Assembly (NCBI RefSeq): GCF_022427965.1
Contig: NZ_JAKTTI010000007.1
Location: forward strand, 1-64,000
Origin: Fredinandcohnia quinoae
GTDB lineage: Bacteria; Bacillota; Bacilli; Bacillales; Bacillaceae_L
DNA: 64,000 nt
Direction of reading: 5' to 3'
Of this stretch, positions 27,587 through 37,569 are shown piece by piece (the stretch's first letter is position 1; every line of letters starts with the position of its first letter). The notes under the pieces are model-generated. The model worked only from the letters and a program-made list of their open reading frames with translations. It ran no database searches and had not been told where the DNA came from. A program made the translations under genes and the position numbers.

Positions 27587-30500
27587 CTAAATGCGATGAA
27601 TCATAAATTCGAATTCCATCTTTTCATTTGCGTTAAGAAGATACTCCTCATGTACTGGCGCACCCCAGCTGTCATCGCCACCGACTCCCATCTGCTTTCC
27701 TGCTACCGTAACGACTGTGTGATGTACATTCGGCAGCTCGTAATGATGAGCAGCATTCTCCAACTCGAAGGCGGTATAAGGTGAAAAATTACATTCGAGT
27801 GGCTCCGTCGTTGAAGATATACGTACACCTTGTCCTTCACAATTTGTAAGCTTTGTCCAGCGTACTCCGGTTCGATTACCTGATTCCTGTGGATTCACAT
27901 AACCCGATATATTTTCACTAACCGTATTTTTAAAGATTCCTAGTCTTGCCCCCATTGAACGATCGGAATAATTTTCTTCAGGTCCCATGGCATACCATTC
28001 AAGCTGATTAAAGGTTGCTGGAACTTTGAAAGAAACAGCAAAAATTGGCATTTGCGGAAGATTCTCTACACCATGATAGATTGACTTAACTCGGATACTG
28101 CTGTCCGGGTACACAGAATAAATAGTTTTAACCTCTATTTCATTACTAATCGATAATTTATACGTAAAAGAAATATCGAAACGATCATTCTTTTCATCCA
28201 CATCAATTCCCACACATTTTCGTGCTAGACTAGCTGTTAACCAGCATCCAGAATGATAGGTTTGTGAATATCCTCGATCATTATCTGTCGTTGCTCTCCA
28301 GAACAATGGCACGAGTGGACTCTCAATCATTTCTTTACCCGCATAATTTAGAGATACTAGACTACCTACGGCTTTCGAGAAAATAATCGTAAAATCTCTC
28401 CCATGGACACCAATATTCACATCGCCATGTACAACTCTCAAGTCTCTAATTGATAGTGCTTGATTTTCATTCACTTTTTCTTCTATTTCGAATACAAATT
28501 GTCCGAATGCTATTTCATGTCCTGATTCTGCCCATCGAGTACTTTCCTTCAATTTGAATGAAGTATGAATACAATATTCACCTGTATCACCCATCAAATC
28601 ATCTGTCCACTGAAATTCAAGTCTTCCTTCGCCTTGTGGCTCCACAACTATAGATGAAGTTTTTTTATATAATTCTTTTCCCTCATGGAATAGCTTGTAT
28701 TCCAAATCATAATCAGCCGTATTAGAAAACAGCCCTTCATTTCGAATTGTGACACCATTTCGGTCTGGGATTAGCTTAATGTCCTGGTATAAAAATTTTA
28801 CTTCTTGCATCTTTGGTGAAAGCTCACGATTTGCGTACACAATTCCATTTGTACAAAAGCCATAATCAGTTGGACGGTCTCCAAAGTCCCCACCGTATGC
28901 TAAGAATTCATTTCCATAACGGTCTTTTTTAATAATAGATTGATCAATGTAATCCCAGATGAACCCCCCTTGGTACATTGGATATTTACGTTCAAGATCG
29001 GTATATTTGTACATACCACCAAGAGAATTACCCATCGCATGCATATACTCGCAGCTAATGTACGGCTTATCTGGATTCTCCTGCAAATACTTCTCGATAT
29101 CATTCGGCTTTGCATACATACGACTTTCCATATCACTTGTCTCATTATAATCCCGGTTATGGAATACACCCTCGTAATGAACAAGTCGACTTGGATCTAC
29201 CGATTTAAAATATTTCGTGACATTCAGAATGACTTCACCTGCATAGGATTCATTTCCACATGACCAGATAAGAATTGAAGGATGATTTTTATCCCTTTCA
29301 AACATCGAAACTGCTCGATCTAATACGATATTTTCCCATTCTGGCTTATTCCCAGGAATATTCCATGAAGGTTCAACTGCCCCCATCTTTTGCCAAGAAC
29401 CATGCGTTTCTAGGTTCATTTCATCAATAACATAAATCCCGTATTTATCACATAATTCATACCAATAACTTTGATTTGGGTAATGAGAAGTTCGAACAGC
29501 ATTAATATTATTGCGTTTTAACGTCTTAATATCCCAAAGCATATCTTCCTTCGTAATTGCGCGCCCACTGCGAAAATTAAATTCATGGCGATTAACCCCT
29601 TTGAAGACGATGCGTTCCCCATTAATTCGCATGATTTTATCAGCAAGCTCAAATTTTCGAAAACCTATTTTTTGCGGAATTACTTCAACTAGATTACCTG
29701 ATGGATCATATACTTGAATAAATAATGTATACAAATATGGATGTTCTGCACTCCATAGATTAGGATTCTTGACTTCCATTGATAGTGATTGATTCACGTT
29801 AAGATAAGTAGTTTCTATTAAGTTACCTTTAACATCAACGATTTCCCCTACTAATTTCGAACCACTTGGAACCTCAGATGAAAACTTCATGTTAACATTT
29901 AGAGTCCCTACCGAATAACTCGGATTCAACTCTGTCTGTACATGAATATCTTGAATATGAATTTCAGGGACTGTATATAAGTATACATCGCGGAAAATCC
30001 CCGAAAACCTCCAGAAATCCTGGTCCTCTAGCCAACTTCCCGTACTGCGCTGATATACTTCAACTGCCAGCTTATTCTCTCCCTCTATTAAAAAAGGAGT
30101 CAATTCAAATTCTGCAGGTGTGAATGAATCCTCACTGTAGCCTACAAATTCACCGTTCAACCAGACAAAGAATGCCGATTCAACACCTTGAAACGAGATG
30201 TATACTGACCTTTTATCCATATTTTCAGGGACATGAAAGTACTTTACATAGCTTCCAACTGGATTATGATCGGTTGGGATTTCAGGTGGGCGAATATCAT
30301 TCAAACCGTCCCACGGGTACATCGTATTCACATATTGCGGTTTTCCATAGCCTTGCAATTGAATATGCCCAGGAACTGTGATATCCCCCCATCCAGAGCA
30401 TTCATAATCAAGACGATAAAATTGCTCAGGTCGGTTACTTGGATTCACCGCATAGTTAAATTTCCAATTTCCGTTCAAATAATAACGGAGTTTCATTGGT

Positions 30501-30619
30501 ATAGCGCTTTTCGCCTCAGCCATCGTCTCATAATACAAATGATCCGAGTGTGCGGGAAGTCGATTTACTGCAAAAATATCAAGATCGGTTAGCCAATCAA
30601 TCGTAGGTGTTTTAGTCAT
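27587..30619 (-). CDS. lacZ: Beta-galactosidase, GH2 (LacZ type)
   Basis: A 1010-residue cytosolic five-domain enzyme like E. coli LacZ. It has the jelly-roll start (WKFNYAVNPSNRP), acid/base Glu in WSCGNESYAGE (~residue 460) and nucleophile Glu in SCEYMHAMGNSLGG (~525). A Bgal small chain region (beta-galactosidase domain 5) forms the C-terminal 280 residues. It hydrolyses lactose or other beta-galactosides. AAAGGAAGTG precedes the ATG. It follows the two permease genes and feeds galactose to GalM/K/T/E. Confidence 0.96.
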   Translation of the reverse strand: MTKTPTIDWLTDLDIFAVNRLPAHSDHLYYETMAEAKSAIPMKLRYYLNGNWKFNYAVNPSNRPEQFYRLDYECSGWGDITVPGHIQLQGYGKPQYVNTMYPWDGLNDIRPPEIPTDHNPVGSYVKYFHVPENMDKRSVYISFQGVESAFFVWLNGEFVGYSEDSFTPAEFELTPFLIEGENKLAVEVYQRSTGSWLEDQDFWRFSGIFRDVYLYTVPEIHIQDIHVQTELNPSYSVGTLNVNMKFSSEVPSGSKLVGEIVDVKGNLIETTYLNVNQSLSMEVKNPNLWSAEHPYLYTLFIQVYDPSGNLVEVIPQKIGFRKFELADKIMRINGERIVFKGVNRHEFNFRSGRAITKEDMLWDIKTLKRNNINAVRTSHYPNQSYWYELCDKYGIYVIDEMNLETHGSWQKMGAVEPSWNIPGNKPEWENIVLDRAVSMFERDKNHPSILIWSCGNESYAGEVILNVTKYFKSVDPSRLVHYEGVFHNRDYNETSDMESRMYAKPNDIEKYLQENPDKPYISCEYMHAMGNSLGGMYKYTDLERKYPMYQGGFIWDYIDQSIIKKDRYGNEFLAYGGDFGDRPTDYGFCTNGIVYANRELSPKMQEVKFLYQDIKLIPDRNGVTIRNEGLFSNTADYDLEYKLFHEGKELYKKTSSIVVEPQGEGRLEFQWTDDLMGDTGEYCIHTSFKLKESTRWAESGHEIAFGQFVFEIEEKVNENQALSIRDLRVVHGDVNIGVHGRDFTIIFSKAVGSLVSLNYAGKEMIESPLVPLFWRATTDNDRGYSQTYHSGCWLTASLARKCVGIDVDEKNDRFDISFTYKLSISNEIEVKTIYSVYPDSSIRVKSIYHGVENLPQMPIFAVSFKVPATFNQLEWYAMGPEENYSDRSMGARLGIFKNTVSENISGYVNPQESGNRTGVRWTKLTNCEGQGVRISSTTEPLECNFSPYTAFELENAAHHYELPNVHHTVVTVAGKQMGVGGDDSWGAPVHEEYLLNANEKMEFEFMIHRI

Positions 30620-30645
30620 AATGACACACTTCCTTTCAATCCACT

Positions 30646-31470
30646 TTATTTAACAGAGCCCATCATACCTGCAACGAAATGCTTTTGCATGAGAAAGAAG
30701 ATAAGTGCTGCAGGTAATGTTGCAATAACAATTGCCAGCATGATGACACCATAATCAGGTGCGTAGCTAGATCCCAGATTCGAAATAAGCAATGGAATTG
30801 TTTGATTTTCAGGTGATTGCAACACAACTAATGGCCACAAATAATTATTCCAGCTTGCCATGAATGTGATAATTGCCGCTGCGGCATATGTTGTCTTCAT
30901 TGTCGGAACGTAAATTCTAAAAAACACACCGATCTCACTTAATCCATCAATTCTTCCTGCTTCAAGAATATCCTTCGGAAACATCTTCGTATTTTGTCGA
31001 AAGAAGAAAATAAGGAATGCGGTAGTAACCGATGGTAATACTGCTGCTGTTAATGTATCGATTCCAATTAAAGGTGCTGTTTGCGAAATCTTTCCAAACA
31101 TACGGAATAACGGCACCATAAGAGCTGCAAATGGAATCATCATCGAAAGCAGTAAAATATTGAACACGATATCCTTCGCCTTACTCCGATGGATTTCAAA
31201 ACCATACCCTGCTAATGAGCCTATTAGTAATGCTAAAATCGTTGTAGAAATTGAAATCTTGGCCGAATTAAGTAGTGCTGGGACTAGATCTACTGTAGCC
31301 AATAAATTTTGTAGATTTTCAAACAAATTACTTCCTGGTAATAATCTACCTTTTGTTACATCCACTGATTTATTTGTTGCACTTACAATCATCCAGATAA
31401 AAGGAAAAATAGATACGATCGTTGCTATAATTAGGATTGCATAACTAATGATTCGTTTTAGTTTACTCAT
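30646..31470 (-). CDS. CUT1 sugar ABC transporter permease (MalG-like)
   Basis: A 274-residue permease with six membrane segments and the cytoplasmic EAA loop EAGRIDGLSEIGVFFRIYVP (~residues 175-195), which contacts the ATPase. Its start overlaps the end of the other permease gene by 4 nt. It probably imports oligo-galactosides for LacZ and the alpha-galactosidase. No ATPase is encoded nearby, so a shared MsmX-type ATPase is expected. Confidence 0.93.
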   Translation of the reverse strand: MSKLKRIISYAILIIATIVSIFPFIWMIVSATNKSVDVTKGRLLPGSNLFENLQNLLATVDLVPALLNSAKISISTTILALLIGSLAGYGFEIHRSKAKDIVFNILLLSMMIPFAALMVPLFRMFGKISQTAPLIGIDTLTAAVLPSVTTAFLIFFFRQNTKMFPKDILEAGRIDGLSEIGVFFRIYVPTMKTTYAAAAIITFMASWNNYLWPLVVLQSPENQTIPLLISNLGSSYAPDYGVIMLAIVIATLPAALIFFLMQKHFVAGMMGSVK

Positions 31471-32387
31471 TTTTTATCACCTGCCACTTTAAACTGAATG
31501 ATCGAGAAGATGACAATCATAATTACAATTGCATAGGAAACAGTTGCTGCATATCCGAAGTCAGGTGTGTATTTAAAGGACAAATTATAAATATACTGTG
31601 AAATCGTAATGGTCGAATTCCCAGGCCCACCCTGCGTAATATTCATGACCTCATCAAACAATTGAAGTGTACCAATTGTTGATGTAATCGATGTGAATAA
31701 AATAATTGGTTTCAACATTGGAATTGTAATTTTAAAGAATTGTTGAAAAGCTGATGCCCCATCAATTTTTGCAGCTTCATAGATTGAATGATCAATATTT
31801 TGTAAAGATGATAAATAGAAAATCATATTATAGCCAGTCCAACGCCATGTAATCGCAATAATAATCGCTATTTTTGCCCAAAAGGGATCTGTCAGCCATT
31901 GAATTGGTTCTGAGATCAGTGATACCTTCATTAGCATCATATTAATCATGCCGTCTACTCCGAATAAATATTTAAAAATTACAGAATAGGCAACAAGTGA
32001 TGTGACACATGGTAAAAAGATTGCTGTACGAAAGAAACCTTTAAGCTTTAGGGCTTTATCATTCAATAAAACTGATAAAACTAAAGCTAGTAAAATCATC
32101 ACGGGTACTTGAATGATAAGAAAAATGACAGTATTCTTAACCGCTGTTAAAAATGTTGGATCCTTAAATAATCGTATATAGTTATCTATTCCATTGAATG
32201 TTAGATTTGTCCCAGTTCCTGATTGAAATGACATAATCAATGCTTGAATCATCGGATAAAAATAAAACAAGCAAATCATAATAGTCGCTATCGCAATAAA
32301 AGACCAGCCAATAATCGCATTTTTCGTACGAAGCCCTTTACCTGATTTCGTTGGTTGAATGGTTGGATTCGTTTTTGCTGTTATCAC
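31467..32387 (-). CDS. CUT1 sugar ABC transporter permease (MalF-like)
   Basis: A 306-residue permease with a cytoplasmic N-terminal tail, about six membrane segments and the EAA loop EAAKIDGASAFQQFFKITIP (~residues 215-235). It pairs with the MalG-like permease and the lipoprotein encoded upstream. A large branched hairpin separates it from the binding-protein gene. Confidence 0.93.
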   Translation of the reverse strand: MITAKTNPTIQPTKSGKGLRTKNAIIGWSFIAIATIMICLFYFYPMIQALIMSFQSGTGTNLTFNGIDNYIRLFKDPTFLTAVKNTVIFLIIQVPVMILLALVLSVLLNDKALKLKGFFRTAIFLPCVTSLVAYSVIFKYLFGVDGMINMMLMKVSLISEPIQWLTDPFWAKIAIIIAITWRWTGYNMIFYLSSLQNIDHSIYEAAKIDGASAFQQFFKITIPMLKPIILFTSITSTIGTLQLFDEVMNITQGGPGNSTITISQYIYNLSFKYTPDFGYAATVSYAIVIMIVIFSIIQFKVAGDKK

Positions 32388-32416
32388 TTTCTCTCACTCC
32401 TTGCCATAAAGTAATA

Positions 32417-32488
32417 GCCTCGGAATATCTCGCCTGATCGTTCAGGATAGCTCCTTATCATAATAAGAGAGGTGCGAGTTTCCGAGGC
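32417..32488 (-). other. Branched RNA hairpin between binding-protein and permease genes
   Basis: GCCTCGGAA (32417-32425) pairs with TTCCGAGGC (32480-32488) and CTCGC (32429-32433) with GCGAG (32474-32478). Inside, CCTGA/TCAGG (32433-32437 with 32442-32446) and a weaker CTCC/TTAT stem give a cloverleaf-like structure. Such elements often protect or attenuate mRNA so that the binding protein is made in excess. Confidence 0.65.
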
Positions 32489-32541
32489 ATTGCCTCTATA
32501 TCAATATATCTAATTGTATTAGAGACTTTTTAGTTGGTTGA

Positions 32542-33831
32542 TTATTTAACTTGTGTTTCAGCTTGTTTTTGCGCATTAGCTAGCACTTCGTCAAGATCAG
32601 CACCATTTAAGTAATTTTGCATTTCCACTACTAAGATGTCCTCAATGGCATACGTATGAAGGCCATAGTTCACTTGTGGAATTTGTTCTGTCCATGTAGA
32701 GAAATCAGAGATAATCGTTTGACCCCCAAAGAACTCGTCTGCTGCTTTGTATGCTTCACCTTCAGCAGCTGGAATATAAGAACCGATCGCACCGATTTCC
32801 TTCACTAATTCTTGATATAGGTCAGCATTGGAACCAAAAGTTTTACTTAGGAAATCCACTGCATCATCTTTACCATCTACATCAAGTACATACCATGAGC
32901 TTCCACCTAGGTTAGAAGCATTAACTGAACCTTCGATACCTGGTAGTTTTGGAAAAGGTACAACTGCCCAGTTACCAGATTGTGAAGCCTCTGCTTTAAT
33001 TGAAGGTGTAATCCAGTTACCAGTTGGAACGGAAGCCACATCTCCACTATTAAATGCTGCTAAAAATTGACTCCAGTCTGATACAGGTTTTACGATCTCA
33101 GCATTATTTAATTCTTTATATACTTCAAATGCCTTCTTTAGCGCTTCATTATCTGCTAGATTAGGTGTAACGCCATCTTCTTGCAAATACCATGAACCAC
33201 TTGATTGGATCATCATACGAATTTGTCCAAGGTCATTTGGATCAAGTGTTAACATATCCTTACCCGTTGCTTCTTTTACCTTTTTACCAATTTCAATGTA
33301 TTTATCCCAATCAGCATCTTTGAAGTCATCCACTGTATAGCCAGCTTCCTCTAAGTAATCAGTTCTTACATATAAACCAGTTACCCCAGTGTCAAAAGGT
33401 AAACCATAGTTTTTACCATCAATACTTGTTGGTAACATCTTGTATGGAGCAAAATCTTCTGTTTTAAAAGATCCAGTTATTTCATGGAATGAATCTGGAT
33501 ACGCTTGAAGGAAGCTTTGTGCTCGATAATCCTCAATTAAAACGATGTTTGGCAGCCCTTTTGTTGTTCCAGAGCTTAAGCTAGTATTAAGCTTTTGAAT
33601 AATATCATCTTGTGCGTTTTCAATGATGTTAATCTTCACATCTGTGTTTTCTTTTTGATATGCCTCTTTCGCTATTTCTAGCGCCTTAATATTAAAGTTT
33701 GGATCCCATGCCCAAATTGTTACCTCGTTCGAATCCTTTTTTCCTTTTGATTCGTCTTTCTCATCTGAACCGGAAGAACAAGCAGTTAACATCAGTATGC
33801 TTACTAAAAAAAGTGCTAAAAACTTTTTCAT
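32542..33831 (-). CDS. CUT1 sugar ABC transporter substrate-binding lipoprotein
   Basis: A 429-residue extracellular lipoprotein. The signal peptide ends at MLTAC (Cys near residue 18). The mature part is a cluster-D type sugar-binding fold (VTIWAWDPNFN at the start, GSSWYVLDVDGK in the second lobe). It captures the sugar for the two permeases. It is the first gene of the importer/glycosidase cluster, with AGGGGG before the ATG and a cre site upstream. Oligo- or digalactosides are the inferred ligand, from lacZ and the alpha-galactosidase. Confidence 0.93.
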   Translation of the reverse strand: MKKFLALFLVSILMLTACSSGSDEKDESKGKKDSNEVTIWAWDPNFNIKALEIAKEAYQKENTDVKINIIENAQDDIIQKLNTSLSSGTTKGLPNIVLIEDYRAQSFLQAYPDSFHEITGSFKTEDFAPYKMLPTSIDGKNYGLPFDTGVTGLYVRTDYLEEAGYTVDDFKDADWDKYIEIGKKVKEATGKDMLTLDPNDLGQIRMMIQSSGSWYLQEDGVTPNLADNEALKKAFEVYKELNNAEIVKPVSDWSQFLAAFNSGDVASVPTGNWITPSIKAEASQSGNWAVVPFPKLPGIEGSVNASNLGGSSWYVLDVDGKDDAVDFLSKTFGSNADLYQELVKEIGAIGSYIPAAEGEAYKAADEFFGGQTIISDFSTWTEQIPQVNYGLHTYAIEDILVVEMQNYLNGADLDEVLANAQKQAETQVK

Positions 33832-33853
33832 TGATATACCCCCTAGTTTTTAT

Positions 33854-33867
33854 TGAAAGCGTTATCT
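33854..33867 (+). promoter_or_regulatory. cre (CcpA) site upstream of the sugar-binding protein gene
   Basis: TGAAAGCGTTATCT matches the cre consensus TGWAANCGNTNWCA except for the last base. It lies 23 nt upstream of the ATG at 33831, which fits catabolite repression by roadblock or promoter occlusion. Confidence 0.6.
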
Positions 33868-34026
33868 CTCTTATGGATACAATGTTACCATCAGCTATGC
33901 TTCTAGAGTTAGGAGAATATTTCTGTATAATTGTGATATTTTTGTGTATTGAATCCGCTTTCACTCCAAGTGCATTTGTACTTTTTTTAGGTTTTATAAT
34001 TATTTTCAGATGACAAAACCCCCGTA

Positions 34027-34094
34027 CTTTTTAAACTTTATCGGTAAAAAATAGCACAATGGTTATGATAATTGTGCCACCTAAGTTTAAAAAG
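34027..34094 (-). terminator. Nested terminator of the YesMN-like operon
   Basis: GCACAAT (34054-34060) pairs with ATTGTGC (34071-34077), followed on the minus strand by TATTTTTT. A perfect outer 12-bp repeat (34027-34038 with 34083-34094) encloses it, an unusually elaborate terminator. Confidence 0.7.
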
Positions 34095-34114
34095 ATAGGG
34101 GGATCATTTACACA

Positions 34115-35875
34115 TTATTCATAGATAGGAAGAGAAATCCGTACCTTTGTACCTTCTCCGACTTCGCTTGAGATTGTTACACCATAGGATTCACCATAAA
34201 TGAGTTGGATACGTTCATGTACATTTTGTACACCGATACCAGTAAATCGCTCTTGCTTTTGTTTCTTATCTGGTAATTTGCTTTCATTTGATATTTCCAT
34301 CCCATCTCCATTATCTATCACTTCGCAGATCAAGCTAGTACCTTCCTTCCACACTAATACATTGATATATCCATTATCCTTTCGATTGAAACCATGGAAA
34401 AATGAATTTTCTACAAATGGCTGTATAATCAGTTTTGGTATGTTAAAATTCACACAATCAGGAGCGATAAAATAATTCACATTAATTCGATTACCATAAC
34501 GCTTTTGATTAATTAATACATAGTTTTTCAAGTTTTCAATTTCTTCGTTGACAGTAATTGTTTCCTTAACATTGCCAATTGTGTTTTGTAATAAGGATAT
34601 TAATGCATGAATGATGTCCTCTGCTTCTTCCTTACTTCCTTGTCGAATCAGGAATTTTATTGATGTCAATGTATTATATAAAAAATGTGGATTGATCTGT
34701 TGCTGTAATGCAGCAAGCTCAGCATTTCGTTTTTGCTTTTGCGAATGTACAAGTTTATCGACATACTCATGCAACTCGTCAAGCATGGAGTTAAAAGCTT
34801 TACTCAATTGCCTCGTTTCATACGTACCGCTTACAGACACGTATTGGTTAAAATGATCCTTCGGTGCGTTTCCAATTTGTTTTACAAGCATGGATAATGA
34901 ATTCGTCAGTCTTCTTGAAACCAGGAATACAATAATAAGGGCTAACAAAATAATCCCAACACTTATTAAGACAATCGACTTCTTGTCTATTAAATCTCCG
35001 AAGGCAGCTTTTTTATCAATTAAATTAACTAAATATAAATCAAAAGAAGGAAGATACTCGATCATAACAATGTGATCCTTATTCATAAAACGAGTGTTAA
35101 CGTAATTTTTCGATTGACCTTCCATTTCAATCGCATATTCAAGAAGTTCCCCATTCCCTTTACCAATATATTCAGTATTATTGCTCGACAAAATAAACCC
35201 TGACTTATTCATAACTAACACATCATTACCGGGACTTGAATAACTATTATAGAACTTTCTAAAATCACTTTCTTGAATGTAAAAATACATATACCCATAG
35301 ATTGTTTTTGTGGATCTTTCCATTAATGCTTTCGATGCAATAATAACATCGTCATTCCCACTATTATCATGTTGTTGATCTAATTGATATAATAGCTTTT
35401 TCGGTTCCTGACGTGTTTTTCTAGTGATGGGGTGATTTTGTAATTCCTGATTAGAAACCGACCAAATCGCTCGATCAGTTGCAAAGCTAATTCGATTAAC
35501 CCCATAGATTGTAATTCCGACATCATATGCATCTACATTTGATTCGATACTACTCATTTGGTTTTGGATCGTATAATAAGATGACATTAGCTGCTTATTA
35601 GACTTCTCTTCAGTGAGAAAGTTCTTAACTGTACCATTTTGCAACAGTTTATTAGAAGCAATCACAATCGAGTAATTAAATGTATCCAAGCTCTCCTTTA
35701 TTTGTTTCATAACTGTATCATTTGTAATGCTGAACCGTTCAATAAAAAACCGCTCCGACATCCGAATCGTCGTCCAAGTGATAATTACAGATACTGCAAG
35801 AATTGTAATAAAAGTGATGAAAAACAATTTAATAAATAAGCTGCTATGTTTAAATCGATCCGGTATTATTCCCAT
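34115..35875 (-). CDS. YesM-like sensor histidine kinase
   Basis: A 586-residue LytS/YesM-family kinase. Membrane segments at about residues 13-35 and 303-325 flank an extracellular Cache-like domain. A HAMP linker precedes the His_kinase domain, with the phospho-His in QQINPHFLYNTL. The HATPase_c domain has DNGDGM and GIGVQNVHERI. It starts 2 nt after the stop of its regulator gene. Such kinases sit beside CUT1 sugar importers and sense external sugars, so galactoside sensing is likely. Confidence 0.92.
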   Translation of the reverse strand: MGIIPDRFKHSSLFIKLFFITFITILAVSVIITWTTIRMSERFFIERFSITNDTVMKQIKESLDTFNYSIVIASNKLLQNGTVKNFLTEEKSNKQLMSSYYTIQNQMSSIESNVDAYDVGITIYGVNRISFATDRAIWSVSNQELQNHPITRKTRQEPKKLLYQLDQQHDNSGNDDVIIASKALMERSTKTIYGYMYFYIQESDFRKFYNSYSSPGNDVLVMNKSGFILSSNNTEYIGKGNGELLEYAIEMEGQSKNYVNTRFMNKDHIVMIEYLPSFDLYLVNLIDKKAAFGDLIDKKSIVLISVGIILLALIIVFLVSRRLTNSLSMLVKQIGNAPKDHFNQYVSVSGTYETRQLSKAFNSMLDELHEYVDKLVHSQKQKRNAELAALQQQINPHFLYNTLTSIKFLIRQGSKEEAEDIIHALISLLQNTIGNVKETITVNEEIENLKNYVLINQKRYGNRINVNYFIAPDCVNFNIPKLIIQPFVENSFFHGFNRKDNGYINVLVWKEGTSLICEVIDNGDGMEISNESKLPDKKQKQERFTGIGVQNVHERIQLIYGESYGVTISSEVGEGTKVRISLPIYE

Positions 35876-35877
35876 CT

Positions 35878-37419
35878 TTAAGAATACTTCCTTCTGTATT
35901 TACTAGGGGAAACCCCTTTCATTTTCTTGAATACTTTACAAAAATAACTGTGATCTGAATAACCTACCATTCCGCTGATTTCTGAAATCGTGGCAGTATC
36001 TTTTAATAGTAATTTTGCAGCCTCTTCAATTCTAATTTTATTTAAATACTCATTAAACCCTTCATTATTATGTGCAGTAAAATAACTTGAAAGATAGGAT
36101 GGATTAAAATGAAAATGTTTTGCAACGCTAGAAAGGCTAAGTGGCTCATTATAGTGTTCTTCAACGTATTCCAATAGCTTCTTCATATTTGAATTTCCAA
36201 GCTTATTACGTTTATCCGCGATTGCTTTATTTGCTTCTGTGATGAACATATTCAATTGCTCGACAACTTCTCCTGCAGTTGATGACTCATTAATGGCTGT
36301 AAAACATAAATATTTAGCGCTTTCTAAATTCTTAACATTATATTCCATATTACCTAAAAGAACGGCAATATTAAAAATAATATTTCCAAAAAATGATTTG
36401 TACTCAAAAATATCCATCGTATAACAAGTAGATAATTTATTAACATGCTTTTTCAAATAGACAAATGCTGTATCAAATCTCTCATGTGTAAACTCTTCTG
36501 TAAACCAATCTAAATTAAAAGCTTCACATTCGGGAGGTTGCGCTGGCAAATCCTGTTGCACTAAAACAATTTGATTAGGAAAATAAAATTGATATTGAAG
36601 TAGTTTTATAATATTTACTTTATATATCATGCCTAATTTTGAAAAATCAAGGAAATACTCACTTAATACAAATCTCGCTTTCGATTCTGCTTCTACAAGA
36701 AGAGTTGCAAATCTACTTAATTCAACTGTATATTCTTGCTGTACATTAAGTAGAAATACAATTACATTTTGATCCTGTTGAAAAGTATGGTGAACCAGTT
36801 GGCTTGGAAAAGACTCTTCAAATTTCTCTTTTAAATACGTTTTAAACTCTTCTTTTCTTTTAGTAGAGTATTTTTGCAAATCAATCCCCATTAAATAGTA
36901 ATATTTATAAGGTAGAATCTTAGATATGACCTCTGAATCATAATTAATTTCATAGCCAGAAATAAGCTTGTCGATCGTATGCTCCAATGATAGATTGAAA
37001 TCTGATTGACTCCCAATAAATTGAAATGCAGGGATTCTGTTTGCCGCCTTCCTTAACACTTTAAGAAGCTCAGGTCCATCAATTTTTGGTTTTAAAATAT
37101 AATCAACAACACCACTTTGAAAGGTAGACCGTACATATTCAAAATCACTAAAACTACTTAAAATAATGATTTCAATGTGAGGATACTTTGATTTCACGAT
37201 TCTAGTTAATTCATCACCATCCATAATTGGCATAACGATGTCAGTAAGAATGATGTGTGGATTGGTTGCCTCAATTAATTCAAGAGCTTCTTTGCCATTT
37301 GATGCTTCACCAACAATTTGAAAACCTTCTTCTTCCCAATTTAAATAATGTTTAATCCCTTGCCTTATTAACATTTCATCATCAACAATTAAAGTCCTAC
37401 AAAGTTCATTAGGTTTCAA
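35878..37419 (-). CDS. YesN-like response regulator with AraC-type DNA-binding domain
   Basis: A 513-residue regulator. The receiver domain (residues 1-125) has phospho-Asp in HIILTDIVMPIMDG (~60) and Lys in ILKPK. A long middle region of unknown fold follows, then two AraC helix-turn-helices at the C-terminus (SLSSVAKHFHFNPSYLSSYF and the SDHSYFCKVFKKMKGVSP repeat). It probably activates the adjacent sugar importer and glycosidase genes. Confidence 0.92.
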   Translation of the reverse strand: MKPNELCRTLIVDDEMLIRQGIKHYLNWEEEGFQIVGEASNGKEALELIEATNPHIILTDIVMPIMDGDELTRIVKSKYPHIEIIILSSFSDFEYVRSTFQSGVVDYILKPKIDGPELLKVLRKAANRIPAFQFIGSQSDFNLSLEHTIDKLISGYEINYDSEVISKILPYKYYYLMGIDLQKYSTKRKEEFKTYLKEKFEESFPSQLVHHTFQQDQNVIVFLLNVQQEYTVELSRFATLLVEAESKARFVLSEYFLDFSKLGMIYKVNIIKLLQYQFYFPNQIVLVQQDLPAQPPECEAFNLDWFTEEFTHERFDTAFVYLKKHVNKLSTCYTMDIFEYKSFFGNIIFNIAVLLGNMEYNVKNLESAKYLCFTAINESSTAGEVVEQLNMFITEANKAIADKRNKLGNSNMKKLLEYVEEHYNEPLSLSSVAKHFHFNPSYLSSYFTAHNNEGFNEYLNKIRIEEAAKLLLKDTATISEISGMVGYSDHSYFCKVFKKMKGVSPSKYRRKYS

Positions 37420-37506
37420 CGCAATCCCTCCTACAAGGTGGCGTATACTAGGTTAAAACGTATAAGTGATTTTAATAAATATTTTATCATGGTCTACCCA
37501 ACCAAA

Positions 37507-37544
37507 AAAGCCACAATACTTATAAACGTATCATTGTGACTTTT
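37507..37544 (-). terminator. Terminator of the chemoreceptor gene
   Basis: An imperfect stem (AAAGCCACAATAC with GTATCATTGTGACTTTT) is followed on the minus strand by TTTTTT. It lies just after the chemoreceptor gene. Confidence 0.65.
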
Positions 37545-37569
37545 CTTCCTGATGATATCTATAAATCTT

